Source: Deltaproteobacteria bacterium
GTDB lineage: Bacteria; Bdellovibrionota; Bdellovibrionia; Bdellovibrionales; JAMPXM01
Direction: 5' to 3'
Assembly (NCBI GenBank): GCA_017302795.1
Contig: JAFLCB010000005.1
Span: forward strand, 62,001-126,000
Length of the DNA: 64,000 nt
Part shown: positions 25,319-34,424 of the stretch, in pieces
Numbering within the stretch: position 1 is the stretch's first letter
How the letters are laid out: the number at the start of each line of letters is the position of its first letter
Program-made: the position numbers and the translations under genes
The notes under the pieces: model-generated
What the model saw: the letters and a program-made list of their open reading frames with translations, nothing else
Database searches by the model: none
Told to the model about the DNA's origin: nothing

Positions 25319-26304
25319 CAAACCACGATTTAAAAGCTGAGATCAAAGAACTTCAAACAAAGCACGATGCTTTGATTTTGGCGCATTACTATGAAGATGG
25401 CGCAATTCAAGACATCGCCGATCACGTCGGAGACTCACTGGCGCTTGCTCAGTGGGGTCAACGGGCGAAAAACCCTGTGGTTCTTATGGCCGGTGTGGTG
25501 TTCATGGGCGAAAGTGTTAAACTTTTGTCGCCCGAGAAACGCGTTCTTGTTCCTGATCTAAAAGCTGGTTGTTCACTTGTAGATCATTCTCCCTACGGAA
25601 AGTATCTCAACTGGCGACTTCAGCATCGCGACGCAATCTGCCTTACCTATGTAAATTCGAGCGCCGAAGTGAAGGCGATCACCGATGTCTGTGTCACGTC
25701 TTCGAATGCGGAAAAAATTGTCGCTGCGATTCCGAAAGATCGAAAAATTCTTTTTGGACCCGATCGAAATCTCGGACGTTACCTGGCAAAAAAATTGAAT
25801 CGCGAAATGACTATCTGGCCGGGCTCGTGCGAAGTTCATGTGCTGTTTTCAGCAAGACGCCTGCAGGAGCTAAAGTTAAAACATCCCGAAGCGCTCGTCA
25901 TTGCTCATCCAGAATGTGATGACGCCATCCTCGCTCAGTCGGATGTTATTGGATCGACCTCTCGGTTACTAGAAGAAGTTCGCGGCAATCACAATCGCAA
26001 ATCGTTTATTGTCGCTACCGAACACGGCATTCTTCATCAGATGCATCTAGCTCGGCCAGAGGCGGAACTAATTCAAGCTCCGGCCGAAGGGTCTTGTGCC
26101 TGCAATGAATGCCCCTATATGAAGCTCAACACCCTCGAAAAAATCCGCGACGCTTTAAAAAATCTAAGCCCAGAAGTGAATGTACGAAAAGACGTTCAAG
26201 AACTTGCGCGAGTCAGCCTCGATCGCATGATGGCGCTGACAGATGGAAAGTCGACCGACTGGCCGGCCGAGTTCAAAGATCCAAAACTCCTCGGCTTTGC
26301 ATGA
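25309..26304 (+). CDS. nadA: Quinolinate synthase A
   Basis: The protein is 331 residues. NadA condenses iminoaspartate with dihydroxyacetone phosphate to quinolinate in de novo NAD synthesis, using a [4Fe-4S] cluster in the cytoplasm. Family motifs are clear: LAHYYEDGAIQDIADHVGDS, VVFMGESVKLL, PDLKAGCSL (Cys 88), WPGSCEVH (Cys 174) and the C-terminal CxCxxC (263, 265, 268), which together supply the cluster ligands. ATG 25309 is the only reasonable start; it sits inside a strong hairpin and lacks a free ribosome site. No nadB or nadC is nearby. The next gene overlaps by four nt (ATGA). Confidence 0.96.
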   Translation: MASANHDLKAEIKELQTKHDALILAHYYEDGAIQDIADHVGDSLALAQWGQRAKNPVVLMAGVVFMGESVKLLSPEKRVLVPDLKAGCSLVDHSPYGKYLNWRLQHRDAICLTYVNSSAEVKAITDVCVTSSNAEKIVAAIPKDRKILFGPDRNLGRYLAKKLNREMTIWPGSCEVHVLFSARRLQELKLKHPEALVIAHPECDDAILAQSDVIGSTSRLLEEVRGNHNRKSFIVATEHGILHQMHLARPEAELIQAPAEGSCACNECPYMKLNTLEKIRDALKNLSPEVNVRKDVQELARVSLDRMMALTDGKSTDWPAEFKDPKLLGFA

Positions 26305-27038
26305 GCGACTTTCGTTTTTTGAGCAATATAGTGGAAATCGAAATGGCCCGTGCACTGAATCTTGCGGGTCTTCATTGCGAGCTTTCTGAACTTTTTGCTT
26401 CAGAGGCGCCCGACCATCGCGACAAAATTCGCCATGCACTTAAACGATCGATTTCTTCCAGTTCCGCAGGCAATTCCATTGATAACCTTGATTCATTGCT
26501 GGATGTGAAAATGCTTCCGCGGCTTCCGCACCAAGCAGTCAGTATTTCCCATTGCCCGTCTCTAGGTGGATTCGTTCACTTGGCCAAAAATAAAAGCTTC
26601 CTAGCGATAGGATTCGACATCGAAATTGCTAACCGCGTTTCAGTCGCGGTCGCACGAAAGGTTTTACCGCACTCATCAGAGTTATTCCTCCGCACACTTG
26701 TTGACGTTGAAAGTGAAGACCAGGCAGAAGACCGAGCAGAAGTCCCAGCAATTGCGGCATGTATATGGGCAGCGAAAGAATCGGCAATTAAAAGTATCGG
26801 GAACGCGCTAGCAAATTCATTAGTCGATCAACAGATATTTTACGGCAATCTTGCGCTTACTGAATTTGCTTCAGCGGGTGATCGCACGTGTTTCCACTTT
26901 CGCGCTGGCCTCACGGATAGTGTCACTTCGATGGGCGCCGAAAGAGGAATCGAAGCGCGCGGAATTGTGCAGAAAAATGATCAATGGATCCTAGCCTTGG
27001 CTATCAGTTATTCACTTCCCGCGGGGCTTGAGCAATAA
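26301..27038 (+). CDS. 4'-phosphopantetheinyl transferase (Sfp-type superfamily)
   Basis: The protein is 245 residues, starting at ATG 26301 in an ATGA overlap with the nadA stop. These enzymes move phosphopantetheine from CoA to a carrier-protein serine. The signature elements are in order: SISHC (81-85), GFDIE (104-108, the Mg-binding Asp and Glu) and WAAKESAIKS (from 156, with the catalytic Lys-Glu pair). A longer open frame upstream runs inside nadA and is not used. The carrier-protein substrate is not visible here; it could be the fatty-acid ACP or a secondary-metabolite system. Coupling to nadA may reflect shared cofactor metabolism (inference). Confidence 0.85.
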   Translation: MSDFRFLSNIVEIEMARALNLAGLHCELSELFASEAPDHRDKIRHALKRSISSSSAGNSIDNLDSLLDVKMLPRLPHQAVSISHCPSLGGFVHLAKNKSFLAIGFDIEIANRVSVAVARKVLPHSSELFLRTLVDVESEDQAEDRAEVPAIAACIWAAKESAIKSIGNALANSLVDQQIFYGNLALTEFASAGDRTCFHFRAGLTDSVTSMGAERGIEARGIVQKNDQWILALAISYSLPAGLEQ

Positions 27039-27128
27039 ATCAACACCGCAAAATCCATCTCGTAAATATTTGAAATTACAATAGAAAGCGCTGCAAATTC
27101 CCACTCTGATACGGCCCGTTTCCAGGAC

Positions 27129-27177
27129 CGTAAGACTTCTCTCAACTTAGGTCTTGGCAAGACCGAAAAGTCTTATG
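27129..27177 (+). promoter_or_regulatory. Structured leader with alternative hairpins
   Basis: Four arms share the core AAGAC or its complement GTCTT: 27131-27138, 27050-based inner arm at 27150-27155, 27159-27164 and 27168-27175. One fold nests the inner stem (27150-27155 with 27159-27164) in an outer stem (27129-27138 with 27168-27177). The alternative pairs 27132-27136 with 27151-27155 and 27159-27163 with 27170-27174. The two folds exclude each other, as in a switch. It ends 26 nt before the ATG of the PilZ-like gene. A second reading is a FliA-like promoter (TCAA 27142, ACCGAAAA 27162). Confidence 0.45.
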
Positions 27178-27203
27178 AAGGACTTTAGTGAAAGGTGGCT
27201 GAA

Positions 27204-27602
27204 ATGTCAGACAGAAAACCGAGTACTCCAAGAACCAATCGAGCCATCCGAGAATCTCTCGAGCCACTGCCAATACGGGGGCTGACATCGATCGACCACA
27301 TGACGTTGTTGGCGAGGAAAGGGTTCTTGGTTGAAGCCTCGACGACTGGATTCTTGATTGAAGTCGAGCGACGCGACTTAGCGCCAAAAACATTTCGAGA
27401 TTCTCTGTCGCTGAAAGAGCTCGAAGGCGACAAAGTCTATTTAATGATAGATGCGATGAATCTGGAAGTTGGCGGAGTCATTACAAGAACCCATCGTGTT
27501 ACAAAAGATCGCTGGCAAATCGCCGTCGACTTCCGAGAAGATGCTCCGGAATATTGGCGCGAATGCTTGCTGGAATTGCTACCTAAACCAGGCGGGTTTT
27601 AA
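27204..27602 (+). CDS. PilZ-like domain protein
   Basis: The protein is 132 residues from ATG 27204, which has AAAGG eight nt upstream; an in-frame GTG at 27195 is less likely. The beta-strand pattern and the stretch FLVEASTTGFLIEV recall the D/NxSxxG element of PilZ domains, and DFREDAPEYWRECLLELLP resembles the C-terminal strand and helix. The RxxxR motif that binds cyclic-di-GMP is not apparent, so binding may be lost. It is cytoplasmic, with no signal peptide. It is preceded by a structured leader and converges on the next gene with a four-nt overlap. Confidence 0.55.
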   Translation: MSDRKPSTPRTNRAIRESLEPLPIRGLTSIDHMTLLARKGFLVEASTTGFLIEVERRDLAPKTFRDSLSLKELEGDKVYLMIDAMNLEVGGVITRTHRVTKDRWQIAVDFREDAPEYWRECLLELLPKPGGF

Positions 27603-28249
27603 AGTTCGACGAACCCTGGCAATGTATGTTCCTTCATTAGCACCAGCGAATAGTGGGCCGGCAAAAACCAACTCATCGCTTCTGCGATATCCGGATGCTC
27701 CTGCTCTGGTGGGTTTCCCAAAGAATCCAACGATACAGCTAAATCCCAAGTCTTTTGATCTTCGCTCACCATCAATACTTTTGGAGTATCAACTTTTTGC
27801 TGTTTTAAGAACTCACGCAGGATGAATCTGACCTCTTTTGGTAAATACGATTCACTTGGCGGGCCGGCATAAACCTGTTGGCCATTTTGCAGTTCCACTG
27901 GGCCAGATCGAACATTTGAAGCAGACGTGAAAAACTCTCCGCGTTCACGAAAGTTCCAAACCATTCCATAACTCAAAACGTAATCTGGGATCGGCTTTTC
28001 AGGGTTAATCACCATTCCAACGCCCTGGCTGACTAACCATCGGATCAAATTCGAAAGCGGCTCTTCACCATCCGTCGCTACTAGCAAATAGGGCCAACCA
28101 TCCGGCCCAGCAACCGGCGTCTCACTCACGATTCGAAAGCGTGCCGTGGGCAGCGCCTTTAGAAATGCAGCCTCCCAGGCTTCATCGCGGCTAGATACGT
28201 TTGTGGCCAATAAGTCCTTTAAATTTTCTGCAGTTTGATCATCGCCCAT
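27599..28249 (-). CDS. Conserved-looking cytoplasmic protein, function unknown
   Basis: The protein is 216 residues from an ATG at 28249, with no signal peptide or membrane segment. The sequence alternates hydrophobic strands and helices (LLVATDGEEPLSNLIRWLVS; VRFILREFLKQQ; PKVLMVSEDQ), giving a compact alpha/beta impression. The halves recall the layout of SseB-like proteins, but the match is too weak to name. Its stop overlaps the stop of the PilZ-like gene. The divergent region to the next forward gene is about 160 nt and must hold both promoters. Confidence 0.7.
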   Translation of the reverse strand: MGDDQTAENLKDLLATNVSSRDEAWEAAFLKALPTARFRIVSETPVAGPDGWPYLLVATDGEEPLSNLIRWLVSQGVGMVINPEKPIPDYVLSYGMVWNFRERGEFFTSASNVRSGPVELQNGQQVYAGPPSESYLPKEVRFILREFLKQQKVDTPKVLMVSEDQKTWDLAVSLDSLGNPPEQEHPDIAEAMSWFLPAHYSLVLMKEHTLPGFVEL

Positions 28250-28410
28250 GGCGCGCCAAGCTAGAGCTGGCCTCCCGTCGAAGCAAGCTCGAAATTGTCA
28301 GCAGATTCTGTCATTAACTGTCGCGGCGGTGCTTCATAAAAAAACGGATTCGACATTCAAGCCGGGCTTGAGTGAGACTCGTTTTTACATTTTTTCAGAG
28401 GGGAACAAAG

Positions 28411-30987
28411 TTGAAACTAGGCGCAACCACCATTGCCATGTCTAAAGCTTCAAAATCGGTCAGCATGATCGCGATCGGTGCGGTTTTTTTATTGATCGCA
28501 GCTTCATGCACTCGACACAAAGAGCTCGACTCCGCTGCACCGGTCGTTTCTCTCTTAGAGAGCGCCGCGCTCACAAAGTCTGAAATCGCACCGGCCGTAT
28601 CTCTTAGCCAAGCAAAGATCTCGCGCCTCAAAAAGGCCCGACTCGCCAGGGTGCCGTCCGATCATCGCAAGTCTGCACTTGCCGCGTTTAGCTCCGAAAC
28701 AAGTCCAGTAATTTCTAGCACTGTCGTTTTCGAAAAAGCCGCCATCTTAGATCGAGTTTTTCTTTATGGATCTGATCTTCAATATTCCTCTATCGGCGAA
28801 GAAGACGGCATGATGCTTCAGTCGATGGCCGTCGGCCACGCCAACGCTCGATTTCAAGTTTTAGGCGATCGACTCCAGCTTGTAGCAGAAGAAAAATATC
28901 GCTTTCAGTCTGATATCAACATTCCTCTTCGTCTCTTGCACGAGTGGCCGATCGTCAATGATTCTGCCTCGCAGCTCACCGTTAAAATTTCGTCTGGATC
29001 TCCAGTTCTAGCTGGCCTCTTCGGTTCAGAAAGCCCGGCTCGAACTTCTTGGATTCGTTCGGTCGAATTTATTCCAACCGGCAACTATCTTCTCATCGAA
29101 TCATCGCTCGAGCTTGCTGACGGTAAGGTCGCAGAGTTTATGGAAAGCCTTTTCCCGCGCGAAACACTTGTTGCAAACGCGCCGGCGCCGATTTTTGACG
29201 ACGAGTCACTCGAACCGATGGCTTCACGTTTCGGATTCCTCAGCGACAACGTCTGGCTGACGCTTCCCTCGGGCAGAACTAGAACGGCTGTTGCCAACCG
29301 CTTCGCACCACCCGCCGTCGGTCAAACAATTGACTGGTACGTGACAAGCAATATTCCAGAAGAATATCTTCCCGCCGTTCGCGATGGTGTCGAGGGCTGG
29401 AATCGCTATTCACAGAAAATGTGGGGCCGTGATTTTATTAGATTCAAAGGGCATTTGCCAAAAGGGATAAAAATTGGCGACCCACGGTTTAACGTCATCA
29501 ATTGGGACTCGGTCGTGGACGCAAGTTCTGCCTACGAATCTCAAGCAGCGGACCCAGAGACAGGGATTCAATCCCATTCGTTGATTTATCTTCCTTATGC
29601 TTGGATAAAAATCGGTGAAGAATTCTGGGAAAATGGCGAAGTGACCCAAGATCGCACAGCGGTTTTAAAAGCGGCGCTCGACAAGATTCATTTCCTCGGC
29701 AAAAAATTGAATGTCCGCTGCTTCAACGAAGGTGAAAACGCAATCAATCCGTTGATGATGCAGGACCCAGCTACGTTTGCTAAAGAGCTTTTAAAAGGCG
29801 TTCTCTTCCATGAGGTCGGCCATGCACTTGGGCTCGCTCACAATTTCAAAGGTTCACTCGAGTGGGATCCAGACGTTCCTGGTACACTGTTTACTTCTTC
29901 GGTGATGGAATATAGCCAATATCAAATCGAGGGCGGTGCTTTCGATGCCCTTAGCACGGAAACTGCTTCCGGAGCCGGCGGCCCGCTGCTCGAGTACGAT
30001 CGACAAATTCTTTCTGTGCTCTACAACTCCGCAAAAGACATCGCACCCACCGATCGCGTGGTCCCTCACTGCGACGATGCGGCTGCGGATTCGACCGCTG
30101 GCGGTGTTGACCCGTTCTGTTTGCGTTACGATGCCGGCAAAGACCCAAGTGTAATTTTGGAAAAAACTCTGAAGCTCATCCAGGATCCAACATCACGTAT
30201 TGGTAAAACCAAGAGCCTTGCACAAGCGATCGAAAATCTTCACGCCAGCTTTCCAGATCCGGCGGAAGTGACGACGATTGAAGAGGTCCGCGATGTTGAA
30301 ACGGAATATAGCACGAAAGCAATGGGCGTAACCCAGTTCTATCTTTCGGCTGGCGCACAAGGGCTGAGCTACATGCTCAATCAAAATCTGCGTGCCCTAT
30401 CGGTTTTCCGAGCTGGCGCTGATCCAGTGGGAGCCGACCCAGCAGCAGTTCGCGATCGAGTTGTTTCAACCATGGATTTCGTCATGGACATGGAGAGTTT
30501 TTCTCCTGCGACCAGAAAGGCGATTGAAAAACTAGGCGACCACGCGCTTCAATGGGTGCGAAAAACTGCTTGGTACACCGGTGCCGCGCAGAATCTTCGC
30601 ACGGAACGCGAAGAGACTATGCGCCTATCGGCACTCAAGACGGTGACTGCGCTGGAGGCAAGCCTGCTGCCTCGAATCCGCGCTCGCCAGATCGGAACAC
30701 TGAAAGCTAGTTCGACCGCACCCTTCTTTCTTTCGGCAGAAGCGGACTTCGAAAAGAAGGCTGTCGACTGGATCGGAAAAGCGTTGGTTGGAAAATTGCC
30801 CTCAGGCGCAAGCTACGGATTATCCGAGCGTCTCGCGGCCGCACAAAGCTTAACGACTTACGTTCTAGCTCCTGAGGCCTATAAGGTTCGCGATGCTGCG
30901 CGGACCTCGATCTTAGCTGAAACCGCAAGTGCAAGCACGGCTCAAGAGCGCCAAGCTCTGCGGGCGATTCTGCAGGCGCTGAATTAA
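28411..30987 (+). CDS. Zinc-dependent Met-zincin lipoprotein protease
   Basis: The protein is 858 residues. TTG 28411 has AGAGGGG seven nt upstream; an ATG at 28438 lacks a ribosome site but gives the same signal peptide, which ends in IAASC. The zinc site FHEVGHALGLAHNFKGS (about residues 465-480) has HExxHxxGxxH, and SVMEY follows as the Met-turn. These are marks of the DUF4953/DUF5117 Met-zincin family. It is expected to be a periplasmic or surface-anchored protease. The ~300-residue C-terminal region is helical. It ends one nt before the msrC start, so the two are probably co-transcribed. Confidence 0.88.
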   Translation: MKLGATTIAMSKASKSVSMIAIGAVFLLIAASCTRHKELDSAAPVVSLLESAALTKSEIAPAVSLSQAKISRLKKARLARVPSDHRKSALAAFSSETSPVISSTVVFEKAAILDRVFLYGSDLQYSSIGEEDGMMLQSMAVGHANARFQVLGDRLQLVAEEKYRFQSDINIPLRLLHEWPIVNDSASQLTVKISSGSPVLAGLFGSESPARTSWIRSVEFIPTGNYLLIESSLELADGKVAEFMESLFPRETLVANAPAPIFDDESLEPMASRFGFLSDNVWLTLPSGRTRTAVANRFAPPAVGQTIDWYVTSNIPEEYLPAVRDGVEGWNRYSQKMWGRDFIRFKGHLPKGIKIGDPRFNVINWDSVVDASSAYESQAADPETGIQSHSLIYLPYAWIKIGEEFWENGEVTQDRTAVLKAALDKIHFLGKKLNVRCFNEGENAINPLMMQDPATFAKELLKGVLFHEVGHALGLAHNFKGSLEWDPDVPGTLFTSSVMEYSQYQIEGGAFDALSTETASGAGGPLLEYDRQILSVLYNSAKDIAPTDRVVPHCDDAAADSTAGGVDPFCLRYDAGKDPSVILEKTLKLIQDPTSRIGKTKSLAQAIENLHASFPDPAEVTTIEEVRDVETEYSTKAMGVTQFYLSAGAQGLSYMLNQNLRALSVFRAGADPVGADPAAVRDRVVSTMDFVMDMESFSPATRKAIEKLGDHALQWVRKTAWYTGAAQNLRTEREETMRLSALKTVTALEASLLPRIRARQIGTLKASSTAPFFLSAEADFEKKAVDWIGKALVGKLPSGASYGLSERLAAAQSLTTYVLAPEAYKVRDAARTSILAETASASTAQERQALRAILQALN

Positions 30988-30988
30988 G

Positions 30989-31474
30989 ATGGCAGCTTTT
31001 CCGGAAGGAAAATACCGAGAGCTTCACCTCGAGCTCTCGGGACTTTTGACAGAAGACTGGATTTCCAATTTGGCAAATTTCAGTGCCTCGGTTTTTGGCT
31101 CCCTTCCTGATCTCAACTGGTGCGGCTTCTATCTCGTCCGCGGTGCTACGGGCCCAACCCATTTGAAGCTCGGTCCCTTTCAAGGTCGCCCCGCCTGCCT
31201 CGACATTCCCTTTGATCGCGGAGTTTGCGGAAAGGCAGCTCGCACCCGCGCCACGGTCATCGTTGAAGATGTGCATGAATTCCCAGGACACATCGCTTGT
31301 GACGAACGATCGCGCTCGGAACTTGTCGTACCTCTTATAAAAGACGGCCGGGTAATTGGCGTTCTCGATTTAGATTCGCCAAATGTCGGTCGCTTTTCTT
31401 CCGCGGACGCCGCTGGACTTGAAGGACTGGTCGCTCTTTTACTGGAAAAAACCAATTGGCCCGCCCAAATTTGA
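30989..31474 (+). CDS. msrC: Free methionine-(R)-sulfoxide reductase, GAF fold
   Basis: The protein is 161 residues. fRMsr enzymes reduce free Met-R-sulfoxide, repairing oxidised methionine in the cytoplasm. It is a single GAF domain. The three cysteines at 70, 80 and 104 have the same spacing (10 and 24) as the catalytic set 84/94/118 of the E. coli enzyme, and the motif VEDVHEFPGHIACD is diagnostic. Other marks are NWCGFYL near 43-49 and GVLDLDSP at the end. It starts one nt after the protease gene and overlaps the next gene by 19 nt. Confidence 0.94.
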   Translation: MAAFPEGKYRELHLELSGLLTEDWISNLANFSASVFGSLPDLNWCGFYLVRGATGPTHLKLGPFQGRPACLDIPFDRGVCGKAARTRATVIVEDVHEFPGHIACDERSRSELVVPLIKDGRVIGVLDLDSPNVGRFSSADAAGLEGLVALLLEKTNWPAQI

Positions 31475-32499
31475 TTCGATACTTGAGACTGATTTTAGTT
31501 TCCGGCGCGTCCGTGATACTTCACGTCCTCGCGACTCTCTCGATTTATTTTGCTGTCGATCACGCTCCACCAAAAACAAAGCCGCCCGAACAGCTTGTCG
31601 AAATCGTTTTTCAGGACTTGCCGTCCAAAGTAGCCACGGCGAAAAAAAATCCCTTACCAGCTGGGCTAGCCAGCCGAACGCAATCGGCATCGCGATCAGC
31701 CGCGCCAACTGAAGCGCTCACCGCCGACATTTTTTCGGGTGGCTTTCGAAGACAAACTCTTCAGAAATTAGCGCAGTCTTCGGGCGATAACGTCGGTTCT
31801 TCGACAGTCGAAAGATCTGCCACAGGTCACGGCTGGTCCGACGCAGTTCAGTTTGGTAACTCCATGGATCTCCAGCAAACTTTCGTAACTCTTCCGTTTT
31901 TTATGGCGCTTCACGCGAAGGTGGATTCCGCTCTCGTTTACCCCGACGACTTTTCGCGACAGCGCTTGATGGGAAAAGTTCGTATCGAAGCCGAACTGGG
32001 TCCCGACGGTCGCCTCCTTCGCTTTGTCGGGTCCGTAGCACAGGACAAAGTTCTGCAAACATATTGTCTCGCCTACCTGATGCAAACCTTAAGAAATCCG
32101 CTGCCGCAAAGAGCGTGGGCCAACGGGCCACAAATTGTTGCATTTGAATTCGACTTTCACACCCACATTCCCGGAGAACCTCGACGCGTTTTTCCTTCAG
32201 TAGTACGGAAAAATCGGCTCGCCTTCGGCCGCGACAATCAAATCGAACCCTGGGTCAACGAACGCCTCACCGAAATTTTCACTCACTATATTCCGCCGAT
32301 CATTCCTCTTCCGGGTGGCGTTTACATCGACTTTGTCTTGGCCTATCAGTACATCGAAAACCTAATCGAGGGCGCACCGACGGAACGCGATTTACGTCAA
32401 GGCCGCATTGATTCTTTGCACTTGCACTTAAAGGACTTCTTGCGCCACTCAGCCAGTCCGACGCCACAGCCAAGTCGAACAACTTCGCCAGAATCTTAA
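31456..32499 (+). CDS. TonB-like energy-transducer family protein
   Basis: The protein is 347 residues from TTG 31456 inside the end of msrC (19-nt overlap); a TTG at 31471 overlapping the msrC stop is also possible. One N-terminal membrane segment (about 12-34) is followed by a Pro/Lys-rich start of the periplasmic part (PPKTKPPEQLVEIVF). Residues 160-225 resemble the TonB C-terminal domain (GKVRIEAELGPDGRLLRFVG ... YLMQTLRNPLP). The remaining 120 residues are unusual for TonB. It could link the inner membrane to an outer-membrane receptor. No ExbB/ExbD genes are near. Confidence 0.65.
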   Translation: MARPNLIRYLRLILVSGASVILHVLATLSIYFAVDHAPPKTKPPEQLVEIVFQDLPSKVATAKKNPLPAGLASRTQSASRSAAPTEALTADIFSGGFRRQTLQKLAQSSGDNVGSSTVERSATGHGWSDAVQFGNSMDLQQTFVTLPFFMALHAKVDSALVYPDDFSRQRLMGKVRIEAELGPDGRLLRFVGSVAQDKVLQTYCLAYLMQTLRNPLPQRAWANGPQIVAFEFDFHTHIPGEPRRVFPSVVRKNRLAFGRDNQIEPWVNERLTEIFTHYIPPIIPLPGGVYIDFVLAYQYIENLIEGAPTERDLRQGRIDSLHLHLKDFLRHSASPTPQPSRTTSPES

Positions 32500-32581
32500 G
32501 ACCAAACATTTTTGCTCGACCAACGCCGAGATATTGTGTCCACAGCTCCGCCTTCGGCGGCAGACCGATTAAGCTGTTAAA

Positions 32582-33376
32582 ATGCGACGCTATCGGATTT
32601 TCATTTTATCGGTCGTGGCTTTTTGTTGCGCACTCTCAGTCAGCTGCGGAAATACTTTTCAGGCCGCCTCCACAGACTCGGAACTTGATGACGTACGCCC
32701 GCCCGATCCGCCAGGTCCTCCGCCCCCTGTTCCACCGAAAACTTTTCAGCTGCCAACGATTCAGTGGGAATCAAAAGGCGGCGTGCGACAATGGTCCCTC
32801 CACGCCTACAAAACTGTGTTGGCAAAGGCGCCCCACTTGCTTGAAGGATCAACCGACGTCGCCGAGTATTGCCCTCGATTCTTTGAACTTTCCATCGAAG
32901 AGCGCGCTTGGTTTTGGACGGCGCTGATATCAGGAATGGCGTTTTATGAGAGCGGCTGGGACCCTACCGGCCGCATGCAAGAAACGACGATGGGCACTGA
33001 CCCCGTCACGGGTCAGCCCGTTTACAGCGAAGGACTCTTACAACTTTCTTATCAGGACCGCCAAGGCCACCCTTACTGCAACGAGTTTGATTGGTCGGCA
33101 GATCGCCATTTACCTTCTCGCGATCCGCGCAAAACAATTTTGAATCCCGAAAAAAACTTATCCTGTGGGATTCAAATTTTGAATCACCAGATTCGCAAAC
33201 ATCGTAGAATCGGAATCGGCAAAGGTGCCTATTGGTCGGTTATCAAAATCACAAAGCCTCGAAATAAAATACCAAAGATAAAGGATCGCCTAAAGTCAGT
33301 TGCTCCGTGTTTTGCATACTTTAAGTTTTCAAAAGCGGTCCAACAAGGCGCCTCGCATCCGCATCGGTCATCCTAA
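32582..33376 (+). CDS. Lytic-transglycosylase-like exported protein
   Basis: The protein is 264 residues. The hydrophobic N-terminus ends in VSC (Cys 22), an imperfect lipobox, followed by a Pro-rich tether (RPPDPPGPPPPVPPK). Residues 105-215 follow the SLT pattern: GMAFYESGWDP with the candidate catalytic Glu 123, then EGLLQLSYQD and the later helix with NLSCGIQIL. These enzymes cleave the glycan strands of peptidoglycan. The catalytic assignment is by motif only. A short GC-rich hairpin lies upstream at 32548-32560. Its 3' end overlaps the converging next gene by 56 nt. Confidence 0.75.
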   Translation: MRRYRIFILSVVAFCCALSVSCGNTFQAASTDSELDDVRPPDPPGPPPPVPPKTFQLPTIQWESKGGVRQWSLHAYKTVLAKAPHLLEGSTDVAEYCPRFFELSIEERAWFWTALISGMAFYESGWDPTGRMQETTMGTDPVTGQPVYSEGLLQLSYQDRQGHPYCNEFDWSADRHLPSRDPRKTILNPEKNLSCGIQILNHQIRKHRRIGIGKGAYWSVIKITKPRNKIPKIKDRLKSVAPCFAYFKFSKAVQQGASHPHRSS

Positions 33377-34379
33377 ACATAATCGAATCGATGTAGTAAT
33401 GGACGTACTCAATCCATAAGCCAAATATCAACACAGGCGTAATATCGACTCCCGGATTCGTCGCCGCACTTCCCGCGCGACCGAAATACAAACTTACGGC
33501 CTTGGCCGTTCCGGCAGCGAACATTAATCCAATCGCAAGCGCAACCGCACTGGTTCGCCAGGTAATCACTGATCGCGCCGCCATTCGATGAGCGAGAAAC
33601 ACATATTCCACCCCGTGCAGCGCTCTTTGGAAAACAAATGCTGCTGGATAGATCGTCAAGAGAACGTGAAAGACAGCCGTAAATGAGAACAACGTTTTGT
33701 TCGAGTGCGAGACCTTCGGGTACTTCATGCTATTAATAATGATCGCAAGAAATGCCAGCGCAGCGACACCCGCACAAACAGCCAATGTTTGATCTGGTAT
33801 GTAGATAGCGTATTCATCCATGCTTTCCCTCACTGCGAGGCCGAGAAAAACTGCAGCGACTAAAATGTTAAATAGCCATCGCTCGTTTTTTTCACAGCGT
33901 TTTGCAAGAGGCACCTCACTTTCAACCAATAGGCTGCGAAGACCTGCATTGTATAACATCGCCATGCCTTTTGTTTGTCCGACGTTATGCATGGCGACCA
34001 AAATCAGAAGCAAAAGTGCAAGATATGGCGCCATCGGCGAAAGAAATTGTGATTCCGGCTTCGTCGCGATCTGTGTGACCGCCAAAGAAATCCCTAGAAA
34101 CAAGAGGGCAATTATTGGAATTCGACGAGGCGACAACTGGGTCTTTGCCCAGCTTCTTAGTTCGGGAAGCAATAATATTCCAACCCAGGTCAGCATCGCG
34201 TGTAGCGAGTTAAAAAATACAAATGCGACAATCCATTTTGTCCATGTCTGATTCCAACGAACAGTTGGTATCCACCCGACGCTCATCGCCAACATCAAAA
34301 TCAGAAAGGCGAAAAAGATCGCAAAATACAGTCGTTCAAGTTTTGGATGAAAAATTAAAACAGATTTGCCGTGCAACAT
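33321..34379 (-). CDS. Polytopic membrane protein, function unknown
   Basis: The protein is 352 residues with about nine hydrophobic helices. Histidine-containing motifs inside or next to helices stand out: AMHNVGQTKG, RALHGVEYVFLAHR and WIEYVHYYIDSIMFR near the C-terminus. Such membrane-embedded His residues can bind heme or metal, but no family was recognised. It lies 45 nt downstream of the next gene on the same strand and is probably co-transcribed with it. The 56-nt overlap with the converging transglycosylase-like gene means the two transcripts are antisense at their ends. Confidence 0.8.
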   Translation of the reverse strand: MLHGKSVLIFHPKLERLYFAIFFAFLILMLAMSVGWIPTVRWNQTWTKWIVAFVFFNSLHAMLTWVGILLLPELRSWAKTQLSPRRIPIIALLFLGISLAVTQIATKPESQFLSPMAPYLALLLLILVAMHNVGQTKGMAMLYNAGLRSLLVESEVPLAKRCEKNERWLFNILVAAVFLGLAVRESMDEYAIYIPDQTLAVCAGVAALAFLAIIINSMKYPKVSHSNKTLFSFTAVFHVLLTIYPAAFVFQRALHGVEYVFLAHRMAARSVITWRTSAVALAIGLMFAAGTAKAVSLYFGRAGSAATNPGVDITPVLIFGLWIEYVHYYIDSIMFRMTDADARRLVGPLLKT

Positions 34380-34424
34380 GCTTTTTGAAGACTAAATCGA
34401 CACTAAGAAATTTACCTTCTCTTT

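Noticed and set aside
26109-26300. Longer start for the phosphopantetheinyl transferase
   Set aside because: The upstream part is a shadow frame of nadA; the ATGA overlap start at 26301 gives the normal family length.
27129-27177. Cyclic-di-GMP riboswitch before the PilZ-like gene
   Set aside because: The conserved core bases of the known GEMM classes are not present.
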